A stretch of DNA of 22,470 nucleotides from DATGUA01 sp035301545 (GTDB lineage: Bacteria; Bacillota; Clostridia; Tissierellales; Tissierellaceae). Under the pieces are notes generated by a model. It saw nothing but the letters and a program-made list of their open reading frames with translations, did not search any database and was not told the origin of the DNA. Within the stretch, counting starts at the first letter, position 1. Each line of letters starts with the position of its first letter. The stretch lies in contig DATGUA010000044.1 in assembly GCA_035301545.1 (NCBI GenBank), positions 1 through 22,470 on the forward strand. The letters are read 5' to 3'. A program made the position numbers and the translations under genes. This document shows positions 22,407-22,470 of this stretch, piece after piece.

Positions 22407-22470
22407 ATGTTTTTTTATGATCCAACAATGATTGTTTTAATTCCGACAATTATTTTAACTCTTTATGCAC
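22407..22470 (+). CDS. YugP-like neutral zinc metallopeptidase (5' end only)
   Basis: The first 21 codons, MFFYDPTMIVLIPTIILTLY plus Ala, match the characteristic N-terminus of the YugP family (MFFFDPTYLLLIPALILSLYAQ-like), membrane-bound zinc peptidases with HExxH later in the protein. GGAG (22395-22398) supports the ATG. The window ends within the gene, so catalytic residues cannot be checked. Confidence 0.75.
   Translation, partial: MFFYDPTMIVLIPTIILTLYA

Noticed and set aside
1..22470. CRISPR arrays, tRNA or rRNA genes, complete IS elements, prophage or toxin-antitoxin pairs
   Set aside because: No regularly spaced repeats, cloverleaf or rRNA segments, transposase motifs or phage genes were seen on either strand.

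Overview
The window is about 22.5 kb of very AT-rich DNA with strong AGGAGG-type ribosome binding sites, short spacers and hairpin/T-tract terminators. It looks like a chromosomal piece of an anaerobic, low-GC Firmicute, most likely a clostridial or Tissierella-like lineage. The double-cubane (2-hydroxyacyl-CoA dehydratase-like) reductase, the RIC-like protein and the NAT_N/GNAT_C protein fit an anaerobe. There is no rRNA, tRNA, CRISPR array, complete IS element or prophage. The taxonomic call is inference from gene content only.

Layout. (1) 1-2646: a mini RIC-like protein behind an FNR/CRP-type box, then a metal P-type ATPase with an unusual CPG motif and a separate HMA metal-binding protein. 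(2) 2647-6340: a secreted G5-NlpC/P60 cell-wall hydrolase with a WalR-like box in its promoter, an endonuclease III that has lost most iron-sulfur ligands, and a NAT_N/GNAT_C acyltransferase-like protein. (3) 6334-9570: an orphan sugar ABC permease with the tail of its deleted partner, an intact double-cubane reductase-like gene, and a decayed ABC exporter. (4) 9623-11679: the lplA-lipA lipoate operon on the minus strand. (5) 11700-14315: a 25-codon ORF, a MATE exporter and a lysophospholipase-like hydrolase. (6) 14435-17635: a tightly packed three-gene operon of zinc-ribbon, coiled-coil, polytopic membrane and TcaA/YvbJ-like proteins. (7) 17638-19674: two minus-strand alpha/beta hydrolases, one with a Cys nucleophile elbow. 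(8) 19675-22470: a MATE tail remnant, an NCS2 xanthine/urate-type permease, a multiply frameshifted TPR-like lipoprotein pseudogene and the first codons of a YugP-like zinc metallopeptidase.

Themes. Four decayed genes occur in about 15 kb, so this is a region of active gene loss. At all four convergent junctions the terminator hairpin contains the stop codon of the minus-strand gene. The best candidates for something undescribed are the three-gene zinc-ribbon/TcaA-like operon, which looks like a split-up TcaA-type envelope sensor, and the RIC-mini / CPG-ATPase / HMA cluster, which suggests linked iron or nitrosative stress and metal export. Both assignments of role are inference.
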